A stretch of 64,000 bases of DNA from assembly GCA_050084515.1 (NCBI GenBank), contig CM114271.1, positions 10,788,001-10,852,000 of the forward strand, in the 5' to 3' direction. The notes under the pieces are model-generated. The model had not been told where the DNA came from, made no database searches, and worked only from the letters and a program-made list of their open reading frames with translations. Below are positions 23,459 to 37,100 of this stretch, one piece after another. A program made the position numbers and the translations under genes. This stretch comes from Blasia pusilla. Lineage: Eukaryota > Marchantiophyta > Marchantiopsida > Blasiales. Every line of letters starts with the position of its first letter. The stretch's first letter is position 1.

Positions 23459-24605
23459 GTAGCTGATAGGTAGGGATCTATCACGGTGACAACATAGAGA
23501 GCCAACGGACTATCTTGAGTGTAACTTCGTCCTAAGGTGTTGGATGGGGTTGAAGATAGTTTCGTTGAGTTAGGAACGTCATTTCCGATGACTGTCCTAT
23601 TGGGGTCTTTCACATTCGGATGACTTGTTCAGCAGGTCACCCGCCTTTCGTAACATGTCCGCGCAGGTTATCAGGAGGGTTTTCATTTTTAGGAGAAAAG
23701 CCTTTTGGCTCTAACCACACCTATATATAGGAGAGAGATCAAGGTTGCACGTAAATAGACAAGTCCGGACATGTCCTCGGACATGCCAAGCCCGCACCCA
23801 AGCCCACCTCGGAGCCTGCCTTGGAGCCCGCCACCTAGATCCAAGCTGATAGAGCCCGCACCCGTTGTGTGGCCCATAGAACGGACAGGTGCGGGCTATG
23901 GCGGGCTCAAGGCGGGTTGGGCGCGGGCTCCAATCGGGTAGACACGGGCTCAAAGCGGACAGACACGGGCTCAAAGCGGGCAGGCGGGCGGGCTCGAGGC
24001 AGGCAGGTGGTGAGCGGACACGTGCGGGCTTGAGGTAGACTGATTGGGCGCGAGCTTTGGACGGACACGTGTGGGCTACCAATGGGTAGACACGGGCTCA
24101 AGGTGGGCAGGGTGGGGGCTCCAAGCGGGTAGCCACGGGCTCAAGGGCCTGAAAAATTTGGTCCCTTTGACCAAGATTTGGTTCGGCAGACCAAATTTTT
24201 TGCACATGCGGGCTCAAGGCAGGTCTCAAGCCCTCACCGAGGGCTCGCAAGGCGGGTTCGAGGCCTGCATCGAGCCCGCCCCAAGCCGGGCTGCGGGACA
24301 CGCAACAACTACGGGCGGGCTCGGATGGGGGCTCGGGTGCGGGCCCTGGGTACCCAAGCCCGCACGGACATGTTTGTCCATAGGATGGAGATAATTCTGC
24401 GGACACAGATTTTGTCCATGTGCAACCTTGAGAGGGATGGCTTTCTCAAGCCATCTTTCTCATGTTGGGCTGTTGCAACACCATTCTTGTTTGTGTGTGT
24501 GAGTTAGGACCACGGTGTTAGCGTCCGAATTCCCTAACAGCACAGGGTGGACGAGGCTAGATATGTCGATGTAGATTAAGGAGTGACATTTTTAATCTTA
24601 TTTTT
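23459..24605 (+). mobile_element. Short non-coding element, copy R, inserted in the outer transposase gene
   Basis: Reverse-complement copy of element L (21321-21812). It interrupts the transposase between the exon ending LALCYI and the one resuming ATCKKFTADWI. A 689-bp GC-rich element (23741-24429) is inserted within it. The limits are where similarity to L and to the transposase end, so each is uncertain by some 10-20 bases. Confidence 0.6.
23741..24429. mobile_element. 689-bp GC-rich nested element with inverted ends
   Basis: Starts AAGGTTGCACGTAAATAGAC and ends with the complement-type GTCCATGTGCAACCTT. Further inward GGACATGTCC and GGACATGTTTGTCC are also paired. Copy L lacks it, which defines it as an insertion into R. 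The interior consists of degenerate CGGGCTCAAGGCGGGC-type repeats, giving strong G/C strand asymmetry that flips near 23890. Frames through it are repeat artefacts. Confidence 0.6.
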
Positions 24606-24756
24606 GTTGTGTGATCTCAATGTATATGTGTGAGTTGATTTTTGTACTTGTGTGGATCTACCCGTGTGTTGGGGAAGATCGAGGTTGTGTGATGTGGATG
24701 TGACCAGCGATATGTATTGTGTAGCCATGTGTATGCACACATCAACTATGTGTTAC

Positions 24757-25154
24757 TGCAACCTGTAAGAAGTTCACTGCCGATTGGATTTGAGAGCATT
24801 GGGAAGAGTGTAAAGTTATATGGGATGAGTATTGTCGAGCTACTTTTGGTCCTATCTTGGGATATGGAAGCGATGGTGATGCCTCTTGTAGAAAGTTGAT
24901 GTTCCAGGATTACAGAGGAGAATATGGCTCTTATCCTAGGTATGGAGTTGGGTGGGAAGGTTGGCAATACTGTATCTCAATTCTTCCAAATGGTGATTTG
25001 TATGGATTTGGAGATCAAGATCAACCACACAATGGAAAGAAATTGGTAAATCCCATGGATAGAGTTTATTCCCTACCGGTTTTGGGACCTCAACATATAG
25101 GATTGTCTTATATATGTGACGAAAGTTATAACCATTACCCTATTCATGAACATG
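24757..25154 (+). pseudogene. Outer DDE-like transposase, middle part (SDGD and DQD motifs)
   Basis: Continues the gene broken at 23458. It reads ATCKKFTADWI, a stop, then EHWEECKVIWDEYCRATFGP, GYGSDGDASCRKLM (about 24863-24904) and GDQDQPHNGKKLVNPM (about 25012-25059). The SDGDxSxRKL and DQDxxHNGKKL motifs are likely catalytic or structural blocks of one eukaryotic transposase family, here unnamed. The frame runs directly into the CACTA terminus at 25155 and resumes after 52143 as HGLNWDDVNRTDRKNWVGP. Small ORFs reading past 25155 are therefore chimeric. Confidence 0.55.
25152..25154. repeat. CACTA target site duplication, left (ATG)
   Basis: ATG immediately before CACTAGTA at 25155, matched by ATG at 52144-52146 immediately after the inverted terminus. 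Three-base duplications are diagnostic for CACTA/EnSpm elements. Confidence 0.85.
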
Positions 25155-25189
25155 CACTAGTAGAAAATGGGCCATTTTAAACCCATATG

Positions 25190-28100
<2,911 letters not shown>

Positions 28101-28170
28101 ATAAAATGACTCAGGGTACTTTTTGTCCAGATTAAGGAGCCTTCCTTTTGAAGTAAAGGTCAAGATCTTT

Positions 28171-28680
28171 ACCATGAGCAGGCCTACTAGTCTCTTGGAC
28201 TATATCCTTGCCCTCCCTAAATCTGCAAGGGCAAACATTTGTTACTTTCATGCTTACTCTGACCGTTATTGTACCCCAAATAGGCGACAAAGGCAGACTA
28301 GGAATTGGCTTTTCCGCTTAGAAGATTGCCACGTGTATGTGCAATTTGTAGACATTGTTATGTGGAGGGAGGATAGAGGAGCACTATTAGCATGGCTAAT
28401 GCTTGGGGTCACCCGCAAAGTCACTCTTCATATCTGTCAGGATGCAGGAGGGATTCTCCCTGGGGAGGATCATCCCATTGTTAGGAAGGCACGAGCCATC
28501 ATTGAATATGCGCGTTCTATTGGTGGCCACATGGTAGAGGTTATTCTTGAGTATTGTAATACTTGGGAAGTTGTAATCTCGGGGGACTTAGTATGCATTC
28601 GCTCAAGTCGTAGAACAATTTCAGGGAAAGTTTGCATATGTTGCCTAAAGATATGCCGTGATGCTGTAGTATGGCAATGA
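28171..28680 (+). CDS. Unknown protein in the CACTA element
   Basis: An open frame of about 170 residues from the first ATG (MSRPTSLLDYILALPKSARA); the frame is open from about 28123, and a possible splice acceptor (TTTTTGTCCAG) precedes it. It has several Cys (ICYFHAYSDRYC; KVCICCLKICRD near the end) and aromatic residues, but no family was recognised. It lies upstream of the PHD and BRCT ORFs on the same strand and may be another cargo exon. Codon use and the intact frame suggest a real gene part rather than noise, but the evidence is weak. Confidence 0.4.
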   Translation, partial: TMSRPTSLLDYILALPKSARANICYFHAYSDRYCTPNRRQRQTRNWLFRLEDCHVYVQFVDIVMWREDRGALLAWLMLGVTRKVTLHICQDAGGILPGEDHPIVRKARAIIEYARSIGGHMVEVILEYCNTWEVVISGDLVCIRSSRRTISGKVCICCLKICRDAVVWQ

Positions 28681-28699
28681 TTCAGATTTGTAGCCTAAC

Positions 28700-29079
28700 T
28701 TGAGGCCCTTCATATGGCAAACAGATAATATTTGTAATTGTAAACAATAAGACAATAAGAGGATCCATTTTTTCCAATCATTGATTGAGTCACCGTTATT
28801 TTTCTTCATTGATGGAATTGGGGGAATTTTGAGGGGGCATGGTGTGTGTACACTCTTGACCTTCGACGATAAAAGACGCTATTACGGGGATGTATACAAC
28901 CAAATAATTAATAAGAAGTAATGATTTATGTAGAAACAATTGCTTCTTATGCTACTTAACTTCAACTTGTTCTATGTATAGGTACCAAAGGATTGACTAT
29001 TGGAAATCCGAGTATCGTGAAGGCTATAGGTAACCTCCACATCCACTAACATCCATTTTAAAGTTCTTTTTTCCATGCT
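28700..29079. other. AT-rich non-coding interval
   Basis: Between the unknown ORF and the solo LTR-like element. No ORF, repeat or motif was recognised; it may hold intron or 3' UTR of the preceding frame. Confidence 0.4.
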
Positions 29080-30373
29080 TGTGATACTCACAATTTTTTA
29101 CTTTTAAAGATTTACATCTTTTTATTCAAAGAAGACTTGTATATACACTATGATTTTGATATTATGGTTATTATTATATATTATTATGGAGAAGAATGAG
29201 TAAGATTAAAGTGAATCACGAAGCTCCAAGGACAAGGCAGAGAGATAGAAAATCAAGGATTTTCTTGAGAGGAGAGGAGAATAAAATAACGAAGTCTAAA
29301 GACCCAGCAAGAATCTTCGAAAGGACAACGAAGCTCTATTAAGAACTTTTCTATGAAGTGCTTCGCTCCTGAACGAAGCATGAAGCATAAAGAAGAAGAG
29401 AAAGAAGTACTTTGCTTATGAACAAAGCACGAAGAACGAAGCACCTAGAACAAGAACAAAGAATGGAGCGCTTCGTCTTCAGATCAGGAGAAAGAGCTTC
29501 GTCCTCAAGCGAAGCGAAAGAGGTCCAGACTTAGCAGCGAAGCGAAGCTAAGATTGATAGTGATTTCAAGCGACACATAGTTAGAACAGTTAGAATAGGA
29601 AAAGGCGCAACTCTTTGTATCAGATAGGTAGTTATGACAGTTTTGTTTTGCGGATTCATAGGGATCTTAGGAAAAGAGAAGAGTACCATAGATCTAGGTA
29701 GTTACAAATGTTGAAGAGACACCTGCTTCATCAAGAACGCTTCGAATCTTTGAAACACTCCTACTTCAGAGAGTATTTAAGAAACATGAAAGTAGCTATC
29801 ATCATCATTCTTTCACGAAGTCCTTCTGCTGTAGGAATGGTCCGAGCAAGGGAGTAGTACCCTCTTGAGCTTGTATAACACTTTGAAGCTTTCTCATTCT
29901 TGATGGAGTAGTAAAGCACTCATTCCTTCATTCTGATGTGCGATGCTTATGTCTGAGTATTCTTTTTGGGTCTGTAGAGTGAAGAGTGAATCAGACAAAC
30001 CTTCCTCATCAATGGAATAATCAACATGGAGTTGTAGGAAATCTGTTTGACAGAGAGTAGCCTGCCGAGACGGATTGAGTTCCGACAGTAGGAGAAGCCA
30101 ACTTTCTTGTTGAGATCTCTGTGAGGTTTCTTGATGTCGAGAGGAAATTTAGCTGAGCGTGCTATCAACTCCACTAGAGAGAATTGAGAAAAGAAACCTT
30201 GGTACTAAGAAAGATCCGAAGATATTGATAAGATATTGAATCTAAATTATTCACACCTAAATACAACTATTACAACAGAATTATAATTTGGAACTCTCTT
30301 TTCATCAAACAATGATCCTCTTGGGGATCGAACTCAGTAAACGACTGCAAAATTGAAACTCTTATACATTACA
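29080..30373. mobile_element. Solo LTR-like element, copy 2
   Basis: A 1,294-bp unit TGTGATACTC...ATACATTACA flanked by ATGCT (29075-29079) and ATGCC (30374-30378), a 5-bp duplication with one transition. It is collinear with 17179-18478, including the TATA-like TATTTAAGAAACATGAAAG, the shared block CATTCTTTCACGAAGTCCTT and the CCTCTTGGGGATCGAACTC end region. It lies in the CACTA element just upstream of the PHD exon. Both copies have the same orientation. Confidence 0.72.
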
Positions 30374-30472
30374 ATGCCTGAATCATGGACATTCAATATC
30401 CATTGAATTTCTACAATAATAATTATCTTATTGTCTTTTGTCTCGAAATGTAGGAGTAACCAACGTACAAGG

Positions 30473-31095
30473 ATGGCGCGCCCGAAATACCAGGTCAAGA
30501 AAATCCCCGAGGTGAGCACTTATGTGCCATATAGTGCACTCCATGTTCTGCAGAAGGCAGCCCACATTTGTGCAATCTGTGATGATGGGGAAGACCTGGT
30601 TGTTTGCGACGGGCCTTGTGCCAGACACTTCCACGCAATTGCAGAATCAGTGGGGGCTATAGAGAACTCTTGTCCAAGGGTCAACCTCCCATCAAACCAC
30701 GAGGGGAGCTGGTTGTGCCAGAATTGTGAGAAGCAAATTGCCAGGTGTGCCAAGTGTGGCCTAGAGGGGAGTTTTGCAGAGAGCGAGGATTCTGGGGTTC
30801 GTGTGAGAAAGTGCCTAGATACCTTTTGTGTGAGTTTTTTTGCTTTACTTGTTTGCCTACTGGAGTGGAGTCTTGCCCCATGCATTATTGCCAAGAATGC
30901 CATAAGCATGATGAGGAGTTGTGGGAGGACATGGTCTTTTGTCCTAGGTGCCCCACTACATGGCATTGGACTTGCTTAAAGAAGGCTATTTGCAAGGGTT
31001 ATGCATGTGATCGGATTATATTTGACCATGGTGCATGTGGTAAGGATAGGTGGTGGTTCTATTGCCTCCAGCACAAAGTTGATCTCACACTTTAG
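30473..31095 (+). pseudogene. EDM2-like PHD-finger reading frame carried by the CACTA element
   Basis: The start ATG at 30473 gives MARPKYQVKKIPEVSTYVPY. Cys/His clusters follow: HICAICDDGEDLVVCDGPC with RHFHA, WLCQNCEKQIARCAKCGLEG, then in a shifted frame SCPMHYCQECHKHDEELWED, FCPRCPTTWHWTCLKK and WWFYCLQHKVDL. This order matches the tandem PHD module of plant EDM2, a nuclear regulator of heterochromatic marks at transposon-containing introns. The frame shifts inside the T7 run at about 30835-30841, which splits the module. The gene ends at 31095. It may be spliced to the BRCT frame downstream (inference). EDM2's long C-terminal region is absent. Confidence 0.65.
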
Positions 31096-31553
31096 ACTCC
31101 TTTGAGAGATCATATTTCATGGATTTGATTTTCAAGTAGGCGGATGAGAGATTCGTGTCTGAACAGATTTCCGTGGCATTTTGGTAGAGAGTGCAGGGTA
31201 GCCACTTCTGATGTAAAGAGGGTTGATGCTCTAAACATGCTTATTAGGTAGGTGGTATGACTTTGTATAGAGACTCGTCATTACCTACCCTCTGATTTTG
31301 AGGGTTCTAATCTTTTGAAATTTTGATCGAATGGCCATAATTGCAAAACTATATAATATCAGGTTTTGTATCAACATTATGCAGTTATTTTTGTTAAGGA
31401 AGAATGAAATGTAATCGTGGTGGTTTCTAAAAGACTCTTGTGATTAGTCTATTGATTAGGATGTGTCTGGTTGTAGGTGGAATTCTATATTCATTCGTCA
31501 TCCATTGCCATATCCAATCATGCAAGTATAGCTTTAGAGCTGGGTAGTCCATC

Positions 31554-32513
31554 ATGGAAAACCATTGGCAACACAATACCCAAATGAGAATTGTTGAGCT
31601 TCTCCCACTCCCAAGTGGCGGCCTCTCTAAAGTGTTCATGTATCATGAGACCTCACCCGGATGCACATCGGGTACGATGCCAACCTCTCTTTTTGCACGG
31701 ATTGTAGCATGCATCATGGCCTCCCTTGAATTGCCCCATGATGAATGGTGCCGGCTTAAGAAAAACTTTGTGAAATTGGGTGGGAGAGAGACTGATTGTC
31801 TCCGTGACGCCACACATGGCATTTCTGGGAATTGGGTAAGAGTTTTGGAGAATTTCAGATGGACCATCCTGAATTCCCAGAGGAATGAACGAGGTGTTAA
31901 ATATGTCCACATAGATTGGTTTTCCTTGTCCATCCAAGATGGAAGATTGCATGACCCTGATGACCATGATCTATTCCAGAGTAAATCAAGCTCACTGGCT
32001 ATTATGAGGGAAAATAAATTTTATTGGAAGAATGTGAGGGAAGGGAAACCACTCCCAACTGGTCCGCCACCCACTCCACATCCAACCATGTTTGGTCGAG
32101 TGAGGGTAGTATTTGTCCCTCAAAATATATCTCAATGGAGGTTGACATGGATGAAGAGAAAAATTCTAGAATGTGGTGGGCATGTGGATGACACGGTGGA
32201 TAGGAATACCACCCACTTGATTTGCCGATCCTTTTCCAAAGCCTGTAGACATCATGGAAAGACATTGATTCATTTGTGGGTCTCATCTCAAGGTCTGTAT
32301 GTGCTTCATTACAAGTGTGTCAAAGAATCCATTGAATTGGGGCACTTGGTAGAAAGTAGTCTACATGACTTGATTGGAAACAAGCTAGTGAAACAGCCAT
32401 ACCGGATCAACCAAGTCTTAAGAGACATGGAGGAGCTTACAGATGAGTGGCAAACCACAAATGACAAAGAAACACATTCCACCAGTTTGGATAGTTGCAA
32501 AAGTAGTGCATAG
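31554..32513 (+). CDS. BRCT-domain protein carried by the CACTA element
   Basis: An intact 319-residue frame beginning MENHWQHNTQMRIVELLPLP. Residues 1-170 match nothing recognised. Residues about 177-275 form a BRCT domain: FGRVRVVFVPQNISQWRLTW, then KILECGGHVDDTVDRNTTHL, and VLHYKCVKESIELGHLVES. It has the GG turn after helix 1, the T-H-L strand and the aromatic/Cys position in helix 3 usual for BRCT. Such domains bind phosphoproteins or DNA ends in repair. The gene lies between the PHD frame and TNP2 on the same strand, so it travels with the transposon. Whether PHD and BRCT form one protein needs transcript evidence. Confidence 0.65.
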   Translation: MENHWQHNTQMRIVELLPLPSGGLSKVFMYHETSPGCTSGTMPTSLFARIVACIMASLELPHDEWCRLKKNFVKLGGRETDCLRDATHGISGNWVRVLENFRWTILNSQRNERGVKYVHIDWFSLSIQDGRLHDPDDHDLFQSKSSSLAIMRENKFYWKNVREGKPLPTGPPPTPHPTMFGRVRVVFVPQNISQWRLTWMKRKILECGGHVDDTVDRNTTHLICRSFSKACRHHGKTLIHLWVSSQGLYVLHYKCVKESIELGHLVESSLHDLIGNKLVKQPYRINQVLRDMEELTDEWQTTNDKETHSTSLDSCKSSA

Positions 32514-32745
32514 ATTGTGTACTTAGACATGTATTTTTTTATTCAATGTGGGTTCCGTCTCATTGATTTTGCCTCTATACCAGGTTGCTCGAATATGTCA
32601 CATGCAGTGACTACATTCCAAGTTGGCCAATCAATTGTATATGGTGGGGAATATCAGCAACCTCGCGCATTTTTGTTACCACCCTATAAATTTATAAACA
32701 AATTTTTTTATGGTTGATAGTGAAGTTTGGTATCTTTAGGGTTTC

Positions 32746-33776
32746 ATGGATGTCCCACCTAACCCTCCCTACTGGGGGAAAAATGCTCATCATCTCGCAC
32801 CCATAGGCAATCCTCCACACAGCTTTGGACCTAGAACAAGCAGGTTACCATTACAACATCCAGAACAGATCAGAGCTCGTGATTCCAAACTTTGGGATCG
32901 GGAGCAAGTCCTTATGGGACATTCTAGAAGTGACCGGATGAGATGTCCTTGTGCAGCTTGCAATGGGTCTCGTACACTGGCCTTGCGGAATGTTTTCACT
33001 CACCTTCAGAAACATGGAAGGCATCCAGAAAAAAGAGTTTTTGGAGTTCTAGGTGATGAGGACTCGTTCAATGAAGAGTGGAGGTCCGCATCGAACATTG
33101 CCAATGTGGCTAGACATGCACAATTTTTGGGACAAGCAATAGGCAACCTTGATGTGCGAGATGGAGGTGAGGCAGGTACCACACACGAGGAGTTTGAAGA
33201 AAATAACCGTGATGATGGGATTGATGCTGAAGGTGATAGTGTTGATCATGGGATTGATGTGCAAAAAATGGTCCGTGACATCTTCCAAGATCTTGATGCA
33301 TTTTATGATGATGTTGAGAGCATGGAAGACCTCACTGATGCAGCCAAAGAGGCTGGAGAGGACGCAGACAATATTGGGCAAGAAGAGGACGAGAAAGCAT
33401 GGATGTTTGGGTCGCATGAAACTGTTGCTGATGCATGCAGGCCTCTGTTCCATGGCTCTAAGTGTACAAAGTTGGCCTTTGTACTCATATTGATGAACAT
33501 CTGTGGGAATCATGGTGTCCCAGCGGTGCTTGTTTCAAGGTTACTTGCATTCTTGAAGACAACAGTCTTTCCTATTGGGAACACGACTCGTGGAAATAAG
33601 TACGAGGCAACTAAATTATTGTCAAGTCTTGGATTGAATTACAATTCCATTCATGCTTTCCATGATGGCCATGTGCTCTTCAGAGGAGAGCATGCAAATT
33701 GATCAAGTTGCGCGGTATGTGGACAACAAAGGTATAGGAATGTGGGCAAGTCCATGTAGCCTACAAAGGTACTTTG
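32746..33776 (+). pseudogene. CACTA transposase TNP2, N-terminal part (broken by MULE B)
   Basis: The start ATG at 32746 gives MDVPPNPPYWGKNAHHLAPI. The transposase-associated zinc domain follows: SDRMRCPCAACNGSRTLALR, VFTHLQKHGRH (CxCxxC...H). An acidic linker comes next, then LFHGSKCTKLAFVLILMNIC, the usual lead into the catalytic domain, and after a stop CAVCGQQRYRNVGKS, the CxxC block. The MULE target site (GACATTTTG, 33776-33784) is in the next few codons. The reading continues after 45975. Confidence 0.8.
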
Positions 33777-33784
33777 ACATTTTG
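33776..33784. repeat. MULE B target site duplication, left (GACATTTTG)
   Basis: GACATTTTG at 33776-33784 is identical to 45975-45983. The 9-bp length is characteristic of Mutator-like insertion. Confidence 0.9.
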
Positions 33785-34186
33785 GAGGTGCGGTAAGAGG
33801 AGAGAGGAGAGAGGAAACTACCTTCAACCGAAAGAGATACTTTTTTTTAAGAGAGTTTCCTGTGATTTGAAGAGAGTTTCCATTGGGTTGAAGTGAGGAT
33901 ACTTTTTGTGTGAATTTTTTTGCACTTTTGTGCTAAGTTCTTAAGCACTCCCACAGTTTTTTTTTCCTCTTCCATATTTTGGCAACCCCTCTGAGTCCGA
34001 CGAGTTGCAAATTGCACAAAATTTAGAAAACTGAAAAATCAGTGGAATCATAAGTGTGGAACCAATCACTTTTTCCATCCAAGGTCTGGAAAAAATCTAT
34101 CATTTACCCTCGGCTGAATAGAGTTCAAGCTCAAAGTGAAGGTTCTGGAAAAATGAAAGTACAGTCTAAAACCTCATTTTGCATCC

Positions 34187-37100
34187 TCAAAGTGGTTTGT
34201 TTAAAATACTTCGCACTTCTTTGAGGGACAGAATTGGTTGGTGGATTCCTACTCCTACCTCCGACTCTCTTAAAACTACAAGCAACACATAGTACATGTG
34301 CTTACAAGGGAAATTCCTTTTGCCACTTGTCTCTCTTTGGACAAAGTCATCACATGAACATGTGGGAAAGCAATAAATGTGCACCACATACACTCCTGTG
34401 ACACTTGATTTTACAGTGTTGTTCCTGAACCAATACATCCTTCCTATTCCATTGCCACTATGGACATCTTTTGTGGTGATGATCTCCATTTTTGCCTCTT
34501 GAGCTGATGCAATTCGCTTTGCTCTCTCCACCGTTGGCCTACACATTCTGTTTCTCTTCACCCCATTTCTAGACTCAAACATAAATAGTGGATTGAGATC
34601 ATCCACCTTCTCCGGGTACATGTTGACGTCAATCTTGGGTTGAATACAAAATACAAAGGTCTTTGTAAAGCAAACATGCTCTCAACTTCCTCCGTCTACG
34701 AGTCTGAAACCGGAACTTATAAGATTGTCCACTTCGTCTTGAGTGCAATTCGTACGTGCGGCGATGGGCCAAATCGTGGGGGTATTCCCTGGAGCTCCAA
34801 TGGAAACCGGATAAGACTTGCGGAAAGCGCAAGATTCATTTGGGCAAAAGAAGTACTTCAATTGATCCCCGGTCCTCGTGAAACGATCAAAGGTTTTCAG
34901 TCCCCAAAACCCAGGCAGTGGTCGTCCAGTCCTTGCACAGTTCTTATTTAGGAAAGTGCTGCATGCTCTCCTAATGCCATCAGATCATGCCCTGCAAGTA
35001 GGTCCACGTCTCGGGTTGCTCTGAGATATATGCCACCGTTTCAGGTTGCAATCCACCTCCATGACCGGAATCCCATATTGTTGAACCATCCCAGCGACCG
35101 GATGTTGCGAACTTCCAGCAACGGAGGGCTTTTGAAATAAAAAATTCACTGATTTTGGGGAAGTTACTCCATCACGGATTTGGGAGCAGTTCGGTGTCCC
35201 CGAATACCTGGGCGGGATAATTTCCTCATTCGAATCAATCACCGGACTCGTTCCTCGATGCTGCCTCTTCACTTGCCTGAAGTCAAGATACTTATCTGGT
35301 CTCTACGAGTCTCACTCGGACTGCTCTACCACCATCTATATGGGACGTCTTGAAACGCGCCCACAAATATCCCCACCAATGTGTACGTCTTGCTCGAGGG
35401 GAGTTCCTGCTACGCACCAGTTGAAGGCTTCCACATAGAGTTTTTAATCACCAGATCTCACAGCCGCGATGACATAAAGCTCGTAGATCGAAGGCCCCCT
35501 TCCTTTTGTTATGCCTTTTGTGAGGAAGATATGGGATGCTGTAGACTGTAGCATTGCTCTTGTTGGCATGCCTCCACAAGTGAAATTTGTTGGATGCTTG
35601 TGCTTGAGGAATGAACACTTTCTGCTCCACTTGTGTTGGGGCAGAGGGCATTTTCATGAATGTTCAATCCCTACAACGATGGCAATGTGAGAAGGGAACG
35701 AAAATAGCTCACAAGTCAAAAAAATAAGCTACTTGTCAAAACCAGACGGGTTGCAAGGCCAAGGCATGAACGACTCCACGACCCGTCGGGTCCCCACATG
35801 TTGCAACACCCAGGAACCACCTATTGCAACCCGTCTCATTTCGACGGGTGGCAAGAACCTTTGGCCGCTCCAGGCTGGAAGATCCAAGTGCAAGTCATCC
35901 GAAACCCATCCAGATTGAACTATTTGCAGGCCTTGTATACATGCGACTTGCATACTTGTATACGGGTTGTACCAAAATTCTTGATGCAACCCATCTGTTT
36001 CCGACGTGTTGCACACTCGGGAAACCCGTCTGTTTCCGACGGGTTGCACACTCGGGCAACCTGTTGCATCGGACAAGTTGCTTGGTTTCTTCGGTTTGAA
36101 ATCCCTATAGTTCCCACGCTTCTCAACTTGAGCTGCAACTTTTCAAACAATTCTCAGCGTGAGCTGGACAAGACGAAATAGTGAACTCACCTGCCACATG
36201 AAGTTTCCCCATTGTCTCATACGTACAGTCCACCAACTCAGCCAAGAGCACAACTCTTTGTACTTCCCCTCAATCACATGCTTCCTCCACCACCCATGAA
36301 GTTCTTTTGGAATTCCATGGTCTGTTTCAAGGTTTTGTTGTCCTTGCAGTGTTGGAGCAGAGTGACATGCTGTGTCCTCTTATTCTCCTTGATGCAAGAT
36401 TTGGTGTATCGGGTCACACTCTGTTGCCAATGGAAAGCATCCAACCTTTCCCTCTTCGGTTGAACCTCTCCACCCCAGAACACTTCCCTGATAGCAATCC
36501 ACCTAGTTTGTGCATTGTCCGCCATGAACCCATAAATTTTCGGAGGTGGCCTTTTGTTTTCCTTCACCACCTCCAATAAGAGTAACCAACACATCTTCAA
36601 ACTGCCAACGTCTTCTGCTTTTACTTCAAAGACAAATATAGTTTTGTGTCCCTTCTCCACATGGTCATAAACGTGAGCACCCATTGTCAACCATCCGTTC
36701 AGCACTCTGTAGCAAATATCAAAGCTTACCCAGGTGCCGTAAAGATCTGCCCCTTCCCTCATTTGATCTATAAGATCAAGGCCACTCGACGGACCTATTG
36801 TTGACATTTTGAACACATAGGCCCTGGATCCTTCCCCTCCTTGGCCCATGAATTGCCAGCTCTGAATGAATGGAAATCTGGAGTTGGCCTTGATTCTGGC
36901 AATGGCATCCATTCCGGCGGTCTTTCCATCCAGTACCTCTATTTGACGCAGCAAATTCTGGAAGCATTCAAGATCAGCGAGAAATGCGAGATTTTCCCAG
37001 AGTTGTTTCTCCTCAGCAGCCGTGACCTCGCCTTCTATAGGGATTCCAAGAAATTGTTCACAAATTTGTGATGCTGTTGTGAGCTTCATCACTCCGGGCT

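Noticed and set aside
21321-24605. L and R as terminal inverted repeats of a single 3.3-kb transposon
   Set aside because: R interrupts a transposase whose coding continues at 24757 and beyond the CACTA element, so R is better explained as an insertion.
32746-33702. A stand-alone 318-residue host zinc-finger gene
   Set aside because: The domain and position are those of the TNP2 N-terminus, and the catalytic part resumes after MULE B.
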